The notes under the pieces are model-generated. The model did not search any database. It worked only from the letters and a program-made list of their open reading frames with translations, and was not told the origin of the DNA. A DNA stretch of 64,000 nucleotides, taken from the NCBI RefSeq assembly GCF_013141695.1, contig NZ_WHNY01000036.1:62001-126000 (forward strand). Reading direction: 5' to 3'. Shown in pieces: positions 33,644 to 43,699 of this stretch. The DNA comes from Paenibacillus plantarum (GTDB lineage: Bacteria > Bacillota > Bacilli > Paenibacillales > NBRC-103111). The stretch's first letter is position 1; the number at the start of each line of letters is the position of its first letter. A program made the translations under genes and the position numbers.

Positions 33644-33872
33644 AACACGAGTGGGTCTAGAGAAACAGTGTTGTCCACTTCCTTAATTTTAGGATCGAAT
33701 CAACTAATTTGCATAAGGTGAAAAGTATAGCACTTCAAAATCGGCGACCGGAGGATTATTAAAGGCGATATCGTAGAGATGCCATCCTTATACGAAAAGA
33801 GCAGGATAATTGCATTGTGCGGAGAATAAAAATGAGAGGCATCTGAACCATGAGTGAAATGGAGGAATTTCA

Positions 33873-34004
33873 ATGGATGATGGTGAGCTGGAAACCTTCG
33901 TGAATGACACGATCATTGCGACTGGTTTGGATATTGACGATGATGAGGACGACTTGGAGCATCATGAATCTTTTAACCGTGGAACGCGTCATGTTTTTAG
34001 ATAA
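33873..34004 (+). CDS. Small acidic protein, unknown function
   Basis: A 43-codon frame begins MDDGELETFVNDTIIATGLD and carries an acidic run DIDDDEDDLEHHE before a basic end (RGTRHVFR). GGAGG lies 7 bases before the ATG, which is the main support, together with strong acidic composition. It lies 98 bases before the TerB gene in the same direction. No family is recognised. Confidence 0.55.
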   Translation: MDDGELETFVNDTIIATGLDIDDDEDDLEHHESFNRGTRHVFR

Positions 34005-34101
34005 TTAGTTATGTCGATTGATTTCTACATAATTTGCTAAATTTATAAATTGTATCTAAAATAAAGGAAGCGTGCAAATTATTATAATGGAGGCTTCCTA
34101 T

Positions 34102-34551
34102 ATGAGTATTGGATTCAAATCGTGGTTGCAAAATTCAAAACAAGGCTTAACCGAACAGGTCAAAAAATTCAAGAACAAAGACTTTATGGATGCCGTAGTT
34201 GCCGGCTGTGCGGTTGTAGCAGCAGCTGACGGATCCATTGATGCTAATGAAAAGCAAAAAATGGCTGGATACATGAGCCGCAGTGAAGAACTAAAAGTGT
34301 TTGATATGAGCGATGTAATTGCTCGATTCAATCACTATGTTGGAAACCTTGAGTTCGATGCCATGATTGGCAAACAAGAAGCACTAAAGTCAATTGCCAA
34401 ATTTAGTGGTAAGCCTGAGATGGGACGAGTCATCGTTGGTGTATGTAGTGCAATCGGAGCTGCAGATGGCGATTTCGATGATAAAGAGAAAGCCGCGGTT
34501 CGTGACATATGCAATTCGCTTGGATTAAATCCTAGTGAATTCAGCTTGTAA
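34102..34551 (+). CDS. TerB-like tellurite-resistance-family protein
   Basis: The 149-residue protein is a TerB domain: helices carrying acidic metal-binding loops VVAAADGSIDANEKQK and AIGAADGDFDDKEKAA. It may bind calcium or another metal at the membrane. The rest of a ter cluster (TerC, TerD) is absent here, so resistance to tellurite cannot be assumed. The start at MSIGFKSWL is chosen for GGAGG 8 bases upstream rather than the ATG ten codons earlier. A strong terminator follows. Confidence 0.85.
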   Translation: MSIGFKSWLQNSKQGLTEQVKKFKNKDFMDAVVAGCAVVAAADGSIDANEKQKMAGYMSRSEELKVFDMSDVIARFNHYVGNLEFDAMIGKQEALKSIAKFSGKPEMGRVIVGVCSAIGAADGDFDDKEKAAVRDICNSLGLNPSEFSL

Positions 34552-34603
34552 GTAATAAAGAAAGAGCTCTTAGCCAATTAAGGGGCTTAAGATGTTTTTT
34601 AAA

Positions 34604-34637
34604 GAAGCCAGCAAACCCTTGGGTTTGCTGGCTTTTT
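34604..34637 (+). terminator. Terminator after the TerB gene
   Basis: AAGCCAGCAAACCC, loop TT, GGGTTTGCTGGCTT, then TTT. A similar GAAGCCAGCA hairpin recurs at 47901-47932. Confidence 0.85.
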
Positions 34638-34707
34638 GGTGAAAACCTGGGAGTGTGGCACAGATGACAAAATAGTCCATGTTGCCAAATTGGAATACCT
34701 AGACAAC

Positions 34708-37700
34708 TTACTTCCAAGTTACTGACGTGAGCCTTACCACGGTTTCCGAACTCCCCTCTGCCACTACCCGGAGATGAATCTCTCCTAGTCCACTACCAGA
34801 ACGAGCAGCGAATGAAACCATTTGAGCCGTACCTTCAACGACTGTGGCTCCGCCTATGACAGAAGCGCCTTGAACAAGTATCGTATAGTCACCAGGCTCT
34901 TCAAAACCTAATTTAAGCTGTAGTTCATTCGTTTGAGGGGTTACAGACTTCACTTCCGCCGCAGCACTGACACGAATTTCTTTAGCACCAATAGTTGTTT
35001 TTACGGTCTGCGGGCTTGTTTTCGAACCAAGCAGCTTACCAAGCAGTTCAGCGCCTTGGTAATTGGGATATAAATAATCGGACGTCTCCCATTTCAACAG
35101 GCTGGTCGCATCATATAAATGGCGAGGATACTCAGCATCGGCTGCCGTTGTCTGGCGTGAGCCGCTGACGGATAGCCCCAGGCTGATTTTGTGATAATCA
35201 ACCCCGCCATTTTGCATATAGCTGTTCCAGCTTCCCTGTTGCTTCATCGCTGCCTCCAACTCTAGCAGCGCAATCCCATAGTCGTGTCCCGACCACTGGA
35301 CAGGACGGCCGAACCAAGTACCCGGCAGCGGCTTACCGTCGCTGCGATAAATCGACTGCCCGAAAGCGGCAAGAGCACCATAGCGCATAAACGTATGGCT
35401 GCCAAACTCCCCGCCTTCTCCGTTGTTTTTGCTGATACCGTAGCTGCCGTCATCCCATACATATACGAATGGTAATCCGCGATCGGCCCATTGTCTAGCG
35501 TACTCCAAGTATGCAGCAAGCCCTGTGATTTGATAGGCCTCAACGTTAGCGCGGACAGCGAAAGCAGCCGTTTCCAGCTCCGGAATCATGTTCCGCAGCT
35601 CCCAAGATTGTGAACCTCGTGGCAAGGTGAAGCTCGCGTTGATGTAATCAATCGCTGCCTTACCATATACCGAAGCATTGACATTGCCAGTCATCCGGGC
35701 TTGGCGCAGCATTTTGAAAGCAAACTCTGCGTTTGAGCCTGGCGTCACTTCATTCGGTGCACCCATATAGGCGCTGACGGGAAATCCTTTTTTCTGGATA
35801 TAGGTCTGATAATCCCAATATACGCCTGCTGTAACGCTAGAGGGATTTACAAGTGTAGCCGAAGCGACTAATGAATCAACGTTAATGGTTTGAAGTGCTT
35901 CCATCGTCTTAGCAGCGATACCATCCAAATAATACGGCAAAATATAGCCATATGTGGAATAATTCGTGCCGATTTGATTCTTTGCGGTTTGTACACGCTG
36001 CTCCGCCAGTGCCCTCCTCGTGGCATCACCATAAGGGCCAAGCACCGCGTATGGCATGACAAAAGCAGACGTAATGATAGGTGTGGCGGCCGGACCGATC
36101 CGGTTCATCCATTGATTCTGCTCAGGCAGCCATAAATTCTCAAAGCTGCCAAGCAGGGCTTTGCTTTCTTTCTGCATCGTGCCGCTTGCGTACGCAAGAG
36201 GTTCAGGTAGCCCATATGTCCTGATCCATCGCCCCACTGTCGAAGAAATTTCCGTATCATGCGACACGAACAACCTTGATTGCAGCGATATAGGTTGCGT
36301 TGCTGGCAGGGAGTACGGCTGACGCACTGGATTTTCGTTATTGGCATTAGCCGTCACTTGCTCGTAATAGGCAGGTATCCCCGTGGCAATTGTGGCATTT
36401 TCGTTAACCCCGTTAAGAACAGACGGGATGAATAAGCTTAGCTTCGCAGATACCGTGTCTTCCCCTCGTTCCAAACGGTTAGGCAGTGCGAAAAATGCTG
36501 CAGGCTGATCGTGTACACCATCCCATGACTGCCGAGCATCCCACATCAGCCCGAATGAAATGCCTCCTTTGCGCAGCGCCATCAGTGGGACGGTAATTTT
36601 ACGCGGATGAGGCACATAACGGAACGCATCTGACGAATTCAACACCGCTTGTGTATCCGAAGAACGGTTGTTCAGATTGTGGTCGTCAAGCCATTCCAGG
36701 CCAGGGAACAAAGCTTCATTCACGTAATCCCCTGTGGTTGACGAGGTCGAGGTGATCACCTTCTGCTGCGGATCCACAGATGCAATTCCCGCTTCCCCCA
36801 GCAATAACGTGGGACCGACGATGGCAGCAATTTGCCGCAGAGAGTTAGCTTGCAAGGTGTGAGAGAACTGAAAGTCTCCATACACATCTGATGTAATGGT
36901 TACGTTGCCGCTCCATGCCGCTCCTTCAGGATCGGTGAATGACACCACGAAGTTGCCAGGCGACTCTGGGTCCGGTGCTGGTGCATAAAGCTCTCGGACG
37001 GCCAACTGATCACCGTAAACGATTTGCTGCACGCTGCCAAGCGAAGGCAGTACGGCCATGCGTACCCAAGCTCCTGCACGTTTCGCTTCCAACCAGCCGA
37101 AACCATAACCGTCAAGCCCTGTCGAAGCTGGCGACGGAAATACGAGCCTTTTGTCTGCGTCGCCGAGGATGAGATCATCCGGCTGCCCGCTCTCCGGAAG
37201 CGAGTTCGCCACGCTGAACAATCTCGCCGTGTCCCTGGTTGTAGGGAGACCGCTGCCCGTCACTGTCAGCCCTATGCCTCCGGCGCCTGTGCCTGTAACC
37301 GTCACGTCATAGACAAGTTGAAGCGTTTGCCCGGAAGCCAGCGTCGTCCCCGGTGCCGGGGATACCCTCGTCACCTCCACGAAGTCAGGGGCATCCAGAT
37401 GGATGGAGATCCCAGATGCGTCAGCACCGATATTTTCAAGCATCGCCTCTACCTGAAAATGGTCGCCTGGTGATACAATCTCGTGCGGAGAAGACTGAAA
37501 CTTCGTCAGTCGGATTTCAGCTGGAAGATCCTGCTTGCGCAGCAGCGAGATCTCCTTCACAACAATTTCAATGCCATTCTTCATGCTTGGATATGTGGCC
37601 ATTGGGTCAATACGCAGCTTTGTAATGTTTCCTGTCCAACCAGGATTGTTACCCATATCGATAATATAACGCTGAAACTCAGGCGTCTCAGCCGCCGTAT

Positions 37701-39747
37701 TTCGGAACGCCACTTTACGTGATTCGCTCAGTTTATTCGTATCTGCTCCCGCATCCGTGGCAAAATAAATGGCGGCATTCGCCGTATGGTTCGTCTTCAT
37801 CCATACACTGACGTATCGATAAGCCGATGGTATCGGCTGCAGGCCAGCATCATGCGTATCCAAATAAAAATTGGGATTGGATGTCGTGGACTGAATCGGC
37901 TCCGATGTCGTGAACAGATGCACGCCGTTCACATCGCGGTACACATTATCGGTAACAATATGATTGGCGTAGACGCCCTTATCCGAATTCACGTCCCAGC
38001 CAAGAAGGTTGCTCCATGGAGCCGAGTTTTTGCCATACAGCTCATCTTGCTCCTCCGCATGGAGAACCGTGTTGCTTGTAAAATCCCAAGACGTAACCAG
38101 TCCGCTGTTCAAAGCGACTTTGGTATAAGTAGCTGAACGAATCACAGTTCCGGCTACACCACCTCTGACCGCCAGTGCTTGCATATAGACGGAATCTGTT
38201 ACCGTAATAGTAGCTGCAGCACCGCTGACCATCATCCCGTTGGCAGCCGTATTGGTCGCCGCATTGTATTGTGGAGTCGTTCCATTTACCGTATATATAA
38301 TCGCATCGGCATAGCTGGATGCGAGTGAAACCGGGAGACTGTCATAAAATACTTGGGAGGCAGACATCGTAACAGGATTCGCGCCAGCCACATACGTCTC
38401 TTGCTTGCTCGCTTTGATCTGACCGTCCTGAATGGCTACGGCTTTCAGCGTGGCTGTATGGTCGAGCGTCAGCGATCCGTTAAAGATTGTATCGCCAGTC
38501 ACTTCCGTCCCATGGGTTACATCCGGTTCAGAGCCATCGAGTGTGTATCGGATTGCATCTGCGCCAATGACCGAGTAATCGATCGATTTGGACGCTCCAT
38601 AAAACGTTTCACCCGCTGACAGCGATAGCTGCGTCTGTAACGGATTGCCTACATGAACTGTTGCACCTTGGTACATGGTCAACTCGGTATCGACAAGTGT
38701 ACGATCACTTGTGTAAACCGGCAGCAGCTCGACGCTGTAATCTTTGCCGGCAGTCAAACCGCCAATCCGTGCATAGCTGCCGCGTTCTGCGTTATAAACA
38801 CTGAGCTGCGCAGCGGTTCCATCCGTTACATTGCGGTAGCGAATATTAAATTTGGAAACGCTCTCATTCAGTTCCGGAATAAAGATATAAAAGCCGTTTG
38901 TATCACCCGCAAGTCTGACTTGATCCCGATCTGATACTGGAAGAAGCCGATTAAAGACGAAATTATCCATACGAAATCCGGTAGCAGCGTTCGCAAACAC
39001 GCCGACGAAGCCTTCGCCTAGCACCGAACTGCGTGTCACATCGATAATCGGCAAAGTGGCATTATTCACATAGGCGCGAATTCGATTCCCCTCAGCCGAT
39101 AACTTCATCCGGAATGTCCCCCACGGCAATGTATCCCGGTTTAATGCTGGCATCCCGTACTCCTTCAAGCCTCTGTATTTGTTCCCATCCGTATTCGCAA
39201 TTGAAGTCGAGCCTTCGAACAAATTCATCTTGGCATCAAAGGTGATATGCGCTTTGAGCTGAGCATCCCAGCCATCGCTCCAGCCATTCTTCTGGAATTG
39301 AACACCAAGCTGACGGTTTAACTCGCGCTGAGTCACCGTCATATCGAATGAAGCTTCAAAGTCACTGTATTTATGCTCAGGGGCACTCGTGAAGCCATAG
39401 TCAAACACGCCCACTGTCGAAGCAGTAACAGGACCGACTGCCAACTCTCCCCCTGATAAGGCTACATTCGCCGTGTCCCCGGCAAATTTGAACGCATTAC
39501 GTACACCATCGTTATAGGTTCCGTTCGACATCGTGCCGCTGTTGAAATCTAGCGCATACGTGGTTCCATCGCGAATAATAGGAGCACGAGGGGGCGTATC
39601 TGCCCATGCAGCAGGGGTTGGGACTCCAATGGCTACAAGACTCGACCAGAACATAGAACAGATGGCCGTAAGGGCGATACCTCTTTTCGCGGACCGAGAG
39701 AACGTAAACATGCGAGCATTGGGTTTGCTTATTCGTTTATTCTTCAT
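34708..39747 (-). CDS. Very large secreted multidomain protein, probable polysaccharide-active enzyme of unknown family
   Basis: The 1,679-residue product starts at MKNKRISKPN (AAAGGAG 10 bases upstream) and has a signal peptide ending near AAWADT. Approximate domains: 50-280 a laminin-G-like beta sandwich (DFEASFDMTVTQRELNRQLG), 370-560 two repeats like the C-terminal domain of chitobiase (IRYTLDGSEPDVTHGTEVTG), 560-760 a possible carbohydrate-binding region, 760-860 a CARDB-like fold, and 870-1600 a helix-rich, toroid-like region (RRALAEQRVQ, NMIPELETAAFAVRANVEAY, WVDDGSYG-like segments). I recognise no catalytic signature. It is the last gene of an operon encoding its own importer, regulator and esterase, which argues for a depolymerase. 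Confidence 0.8.
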   Translation of the reverse strand: MKNKRISKPNARMFTFSRSAKRGIALTAICSMFWSSLVAIGVPTPAAWADTPPRAPIIRDGTTYALDFNSGTMSNGTYNDGVRNAFKFAGDTANVALSGGELAVGPVTASTVGVFDYGFTSAPEHKYSDFEASFDMTVTQRELNRQLGVQFQKNGWSDGWDAQLKAHITFDAKMNLFEGSTSIANTDGNKYRGLKEYGMPALNRDTLPWGTFRMKLSAEGNRIRAYVNNATLPIIDVTRSSVLGEGFVGVFANAATGFRMDNFVFNRLLPVSDRDQVRLAGDTNGFYIFIPELNESVSKFNIRYRNVTDGTAAQLSVYNAERGSYARIGGLTAGKDYSVELLPVYTSDRTLVDTELTMYQGATVHVGNPLQTQLSLSAGETFYGASKSIDYSVIGADAIRYTLDGSEPDVTHGTEVTGDTIFNGSLTLDHTATLKAVAIQDGQIKASKQETYVAGANPVTMSASQVFYDSLPVSLASSYADAIIYTVNGTTPQYNAATNTAANGMMVSGAAATITVTDSVYMQALAVRGGVAGTVIRSATYTKVALNSGLVTSWDFTSNTVLHAEEQDELYGKNSAPWSNLLGWDVNSDKGVYANHIVTDNVYRDVNGVHLFTTSEPIQSTTSNPNFYLDTHDAGLQPIPSAYRYVSVWMKTNHTANAAIYFATDAGADTNKLSESRKVAFRNTAAETPEFQRYIIDMGNNPGWTGNITKLRIDPMATYPSMKNGIEIVVKEISLLRKQDLPAEIRLTKFQSSPHEIVSPGDHFQVEAMLENIGADASGISIHLDAPDFVEVTRVSPAPGTTLASGQTLQLVYDVTVTGTGAGGIGLTVTGSGLPTTRDTARLFSVANSLPESGQPDDLILGDADKRLVFPSPASTGLDGYGFGWLEAKRAGAWVRMAVLPSLGSVQQIVYGDQLAVRELYAPAPDPESPGNFVVSFTDPEGAAWSGNVTITSDVYGDFQFSHTLQANSLRQIAAIVGPTLLLGEAGIASVDPQQKVITSTSSTTGDYVNEALFPGLEWLDDHNLNNRSSDTQAVLNSSDAFRYVPHPRKITVPLMALRKGGISFGLMWDARQSWDGVHDQPAAFFALPNRLERGEDTVSAKLSLFIPSVLNGVNENATIATGIPAYYEQVTANANNENPVRQPYSLPATQPISLQSRLFVSHDTEISSTVGRWIRTYGLPEPLAYASGTMQKESKALLGSFENLWLPEQNQWMNRIGPAATPIITSAFVMPYAVLGPYGDATRRALAEQRVQTAKNQIGTNYSTYGYILPYYLDGIAAKTMEALQTINVDSLVASATLVNPSSVTAGVYWDYQTYIQKKGFPVSAYMGAPNEVTPGSNAEFAFKMLRQARMTGNVNASVYGKAAIDYINASFTLPRGSQSWELRNMIPELETAAFAVRANVEAYQITGLAAYLEYARQWADRGLPFVYVWDDGSYGISKNNGEGGEFGSHTFMRYGALAAFGQSIYRSDGKPLPGTWFGRPVQWSGHDYGIALLELEAAMKQQGSWNSYMQNGGVDYHKISLGLSVSGSRQTTAADAEYPRHLYDATSLLKWETSDYLYPNYQGAELLGKLLGSKTSPQTVKTTIGAKEIRVSAAAEVKSVTPQTNELQLKLGFEEPGDYTILVQGASVIGGATVVEGTAQMVSFAARSGSGLGEIHLRVVAEGSSETVVRLTSVTWK

Positions 39748-39754
39748 TATTGGA

Positions 39755-42013
39755 TCACTCCTTTTTCCTTTGCAAATCACGGTATTGTCCAGGTGTCATT
39801 CCTTCCTGCTTGCGAAAATAGCGAATAAAATTTTGTGGATTCGTATAGTGCAGTTTTTCAGCAATGTCAGTGATTTTCAACTCTGTATCGGTTAGCATCT
39901 CTTTGGCCTGCTTAAGCCGATAATTAGATAAATACTCGCTGAAGTTAACGCCGACCTCCTTGCGGAATACGCCACGGATATAGTCGGGATGATAGCCAAG
40001 CCTTGCAGCACAGTCGTCGAGTGATAGCTCGGTTCCCGCTTCATTGTGAATAATGGCAAGCATTTGATCGGAAATACGCGCATATTGCTTTTTACGCAGT
40101 CCTTCCAAACGGGTTATAAGGGGGTGGATCAGCGTTTGCCCAAACCACTGCTCCACCTCTCTTACTGTCTTCAACTTGTATAGCTCGTCAATCAGCGATT
40201 TCTCGCCCTCAAATACAGCCTCTTTCTCGTCGCCCAACGTCTGTTTCAGACGTACAAGCGCAAGCAGCAACGACGTTAGTGTCACGAAATATTCACGATG
40301 GCTGACCTTTTCTTGGAAAACGCTATGCAAATACGCGGACAACCGCTCATTGGCCAGTTCCTCATCGGCCAGCTTTACGGCATCGAGCAGCTCCCGTTCC
40401 AGCGTCACGGGAAAGCGAAGTTGTGTTCCCTCCGGCTCAGCATCTTCAATATAAATAACGGAGCCCGGCTCCATACGAATTGCATATTTCAGCGCTTCGT
40501 TGGCATCCTCATAGGCAGACCGGGCTTCGTTAATCGTCCCATAAAACCGGCTGACTCCCAAGGTAATGCTCAGCTCCAGAAACTGCGCTACCTTCTGCTT
40601 CATTTCAGCACACAGATCGTTGACGATCTGCTTATAACGGTCTTCCTCACCTGCTGCACACCCAATCAGCATGACCTGCTTACGGTGCATGACGACAGGC
40701 TTCAATCTCCGCTGCAGCGGTATAAGCTCCTCCGCCATATTATTAATGGAGAATAGCAGTAAATCCTCATCTATCTCTTCATAGCGTGTATCGCGCAACG
40801 CATCAATTTGCACGGCGATGACGCACACTTGCGTCCACTTCCGCTCCCACTTGAAAGCAGTAAGCTTCTCGCTGATTTCACGCTGTGCCAACTCACCTTC
40901 GTAAAGCTTGATCATAAACAGCTCTTCCAATTGGACCCGCTGCCGCTCAACGATATTTTTCAAATTGCTTTGTACACCCAGCATATTCTTCACCTGGCTG
41001 CCAATATAGCCAATTTCGTCGGAACTGCCATTTGGCTTAAGCTCCGGCTCAGCCTGTAAATCGCGGTAAAGCCGGTTGATCGGACGGTACATACGGCTCG
41101 CCCCAAGCCAAGACAAAGCTAACGTTATGACTAAAATAATGAAACAAATGGTGTAGGTATACCATTCAATGGCCTTGGAATCTCGTGTGATCAGATCGAC
41201 AGATGCAATAGATACATAAGCCCATCCCGTATAGGCGGATTTCCGATAGACCACTGCAGCATGATTATTACCAGTCGTACGGAAACTTCCAACCGGTTCC
41301 TTGCTAGTACGCACAGTCTGCAACGCTTCCTCGTACCCGGCTGCCTGCGAAATCGCAGAGGGATCGCTATGAGCAAGCAACCCACCTGTTTCACTGACGA
41401 TCATTGCCTCGCCAAGCTCATTGCTGCCCGCTAGCAAGCGAGCAAGCTCCGCGCTCCGAAATTTGACAATGAGCAACCCCGACGGGTTCAGCGAATGTAA
41501 AGGCAGCTTTTTCACCAAATGTACTTGATCGCCAGACACCGAAGGTGCCCAGAATGTGGATTTGTTATCCCGCTTATATCGCTCAATCAGATCGGCATTG
41601 CGATAATTTGACAACGGCAATACCTCTGTATTGTTATCGAGCACCCACCCCTGATTGAAGCTGGCAAGCACGATATCATCGATCCCTAGCTCGAAGCTTT
41701 GCAACTGATGCAGCCCCTGAAGCAAGCCGTTAACCGTTTCGAACTGTTCCGGTGCCAGCTTCATATTGATCGCACTGACGACCAGTGCTGAATTAATGAA
41801 ATGAGTGGCTGACGTGTCAGCCGCCCGGAGAATCTGCTCTACCCGTTGCTGTGTTTGCTGCAAATTCAGTTGGTTTCCTTTCGCCACTTTATCCTCGATC
41901 ATAGCAGACGACTTATTGTACGACAGTACACCAAGCAAGAGGACAGGCAGAGTACCCAAAGCCAAACTGAATAAGAACAGCTTTATTAAGAAACGGGGTG
42001 AGCGGATTTTCAT
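39755..42013 (-). CDS. AraC-family regulator with membrane-bound Cache sensor domain
   Basis: The 752-residue protein has a membrane helix at residues 8-32, an extracellular double-Cache domain, a second helix at about 285-305, a HAMP-like segment and a long cytoplasmic linker. A C-terminal AraC DNA-binding domain follows (LDDCAARLGYHPDYIRGVFR and ITDIAEKLHYTNPQNFIRYF, then RKQEGMTPGQYRD). This one-component layout lets it sense a sugar outside the cell or a binding protein and act directly on DNA. It lies inside the operon, between the solute-binding protein and the large secreted protein, whose gene starts 8 bases after its stop. Confidence 0.9.
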   Translation of the reverse strand: MKIRSPRFLIKLFLFSLALGTLPVLLLGVLSYNKSSAMIEDKVAKGNQLNLQQTQQRVEQILRAADTSATHFINSALVVSAINMKLAPEQFETVNGLLQGLHQLQSFELGIDDIVLASFNQGWVLDNNTEVLPLSNYRNADLIERYKRDNKSTFWAPSVSGDQVHLVKKLPLHSLNPSGLLIVKFRSAELARLLAGSNELGEAMIVSETGGLLAHSDPSAISQAAGYEEALQTVRTSKEPVGSFRTTGNNHAAVVYRKSAYTGWAYVSIASVDLITRDSKAIEWYTYTICFIILVITLALSWLGASRMYRPINRLYRDLQAEPELKPNGSSDEIGYIGSQVKNMLGVQSNLKNIVERQRVQLEELFMIKLYEGELAQREISEKLTAFKWERKWTQVCVIAVQIDALRDTRYEEIDEDLLLFSINNMAEELIPLQRRLKPVVMHRKQVMLIGCAAGEEDRYKQIVNDLCAEMKQKVAQFLELSITLGVSRFYGTINEARSAYEDANEALKYAIRMEPGSVIYIEDAEPEGTQLRFPVTLERELLDAVKLADEELANERLSAYLHSVFQEKVSHREYFVTLTSLLLALVRLKQTLGDEKEAVFEGEKSLIDELYKLKTVREVEQWFGQTLIHPLITRLEGLRKKQYARISDQMLAIIHNEAGTELSLDDCAARLGYHPDYIRGVFRKEVGVNFSEYLSNYRLKQAKEMLTDTELKITDIAEKLHYTNPQNFIRYFRKQEGMTPGQYRDLQRKKE

Positions 42014-42139
42014 TAAAGATCAACCTCCATAAGACAGCGTCTTGTTGTAAACTCCCGCATTCAGCTGAATACTGTGGCTGGAGTCAGTGCTTCTATTGTA
42101 ACGCAGATGCGACTGTCTCGTCTTGCGATTCACTAGCGC

Positions 42140-43663
42140 TTATTTTTTCTGCTTGTTATATTGTACGGTATATTCCTCAATGACTTTATCACCGCCGCTT
42201 TTACGCCATTGCTCAACCGCCTGGTTCCAGCTAGCCTCGTCAATATTACCCATAATAAACTTGATTCGCGCATCCTGGACAATTTTCGTCAATTCCGAGC
42301 CCTTCTCCGCTAGCGTTGCTGATTCGAATGATTCCGCTGGATTGGCGACGGCAATTTCCGTGTTTTTCTGGAACATTTGCTTATACTTCTTGACAATCGG
42401 CACATCTTCTCCTGCATCGGTTTGGCTGCCATCATCATAGCGAAGCTGGTAAATGGAGCTAATATCCGTTTCGTACGCCTTACCATCTAGGCGAGCTGGT
42501 TTGCCATTTTCCACCTTATAATGCTTGCCTTCGATTCCCCACTCAAACAAGTTTTGCATTTTTTTGTCACCAAGCTTATCAAGGAAGCCAAGAATTTGTT
42601 TCAGCTCCTGCTCGGTTTTGATGCTCGTCTTTGGAAACATATAAACCCCGACATAACCGCCGTTGTACAGCATGAGACGCTCGCCTTTAGGTCCAGTAAT
42701 CCGACTAGCCACGTCAAGAACCGCACTTGGGTTTGCCTTAACCAAATCGTTAAAGCCTGAGTTCACATCGTCCAATGTGCTGATAATGAGTCCTGCTTTT
42801 CCTTGGTTAATCGACTCTTGACGTTTCGTACCAGGAACGACGGCGAAATCCAGATTGATCAGCTTCTCATCGTACATCCGTTTATACAGCTTGAGTGCGT
42901 CGATGTACTCTTTGGACATAAAATCAGGTACCACCTTACCGTCCTGCACGCCGTATAAATTAGGCCCGCCATACCAGCTCAGAATGGTCTGAAAGCCGTT
43001 CATTCCCCGACCCTCGTACATGCCGAAAGTGTCAGCTTTACCATTCTTGTCTGGATCTTTCGTTGCAAACGCCTTCACGACATTGTAAAAATCGTCAATC
43101 GTTTTGGGCTCAGTAAGACCTACTGCTTCCAGCCAGTCCTTGCGATAAATAATGCCTTCACGGGCAACAGGCCGGCTGCGATAAATACCGTAAACCTTGC
43201 CATCTACGGATATATTGTTCAACACCAGCGGATTCAACTTGCTAAGATTCGGAAAGTCTTTTAAATAAGGCCCAATCTCCCAGAACATTCCGGACTTCAC
43301 CGCATTAACAATACCGGAAGCCTTATTGCTCGCAATCATCATAATTTTGGGCAGTTCGCCCCCCGCAATGGTGGCATTGATTTTATCGTTATATGCGGAA
43401 TTAGGCACCCACGTAATGTCGAGCTTCGTATTCGTATGCGCCTCAATCAGCTTGATCGCCTCATTATCCGCCTTTGGTGGTTCAGCCGAGTAATACATAT
43501 TCATCATGGATAGTTTGAGTGGCTCTTTTGTGGCCTCCGTGGCTGTTGGAGCTTTCGTTGCCGAAGATGCACCTTGATCCCCACATCCTGCGAGGAATGT
43601 CGTTAAGGCAACTGACGCCAACCCCCATAGTCGCAATCTATTCCCATTCGTTGTTCTTTCCAT
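42140..43663 (-). CDS. Extracellular solute-binding lipoprotein of a sugar ABC importer
   Basis: The 507-residue product has a lipoprotein signal (LASVALTTFLAGCGD; the Cys is lipidated) and the two-lobed fold of family 1 binding proteins (WVPNSAYNDKINATIAGGEL, YRKDWLEAVGLTEPKTIDDF). It hands oligosaccharides to the two permeases encoded just upstream. No ATPase gene is present, as usual for this Paenibacillus/Bacillus LplA-YtcQ type, which borrows a shared MsmX-like ATPase. GGGAGGCAGG precedes ATG. The regulator encoded next may read its occupancy. Confidence 0.9.
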   Translation of the reverse strand: MERTTNGNRLRLWGLASVALTTFLAGCGDQGASSATKAPTATEATKEPLKLSMMNMYYSAEPPKADNEAIKLIEAHTNTKLDITWVPNSAYNDKINATIAGGELPKIMMIASNKASGIVNAVKSGMFWEIGPYLKDFPNLSKLNPLVLNNISVDGKVYGIYRSRPVAREGIIYRKDWLEAVGLTEPKTIDDFYNVVKAFATKDPDKNGKADTFGMYEGRGMNGFQTILSWYGGPNLYGVQDGKVVPDFMSKEYIDALKLYKRMYDEKLINLDFAVVPGTKRQESINQGKAGLIISTLDDVNSGFNDLVKANPSAVLDVASRITGPKGERLMLYNGGYVGVYMFPKTSIKTEQELKQILGFLDKLGDKKMQNLFEWGIEGKHYKVENGKPARLDGKAYETDISSIYQLRYDDGSQTDAGEDVPIVKKYKQMFQKNTEIAVANPAESFESATLAEKGSELTKIVQDARIKFIMGNIDEASWNQAVEQWRKSGGDKVIEEYTVQYNKQKK

Positions 43664-43699
43664 CTTGTTTCCTGCCTCCCTTTTATATGGTTAAATCAT

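Noticed and set aside
34102-34551. A tellurite-resistance operon
   Set aside because: Only a TerB-like gene is present; TerC, TerD and TerZ partners are absent from the neighbourhood.
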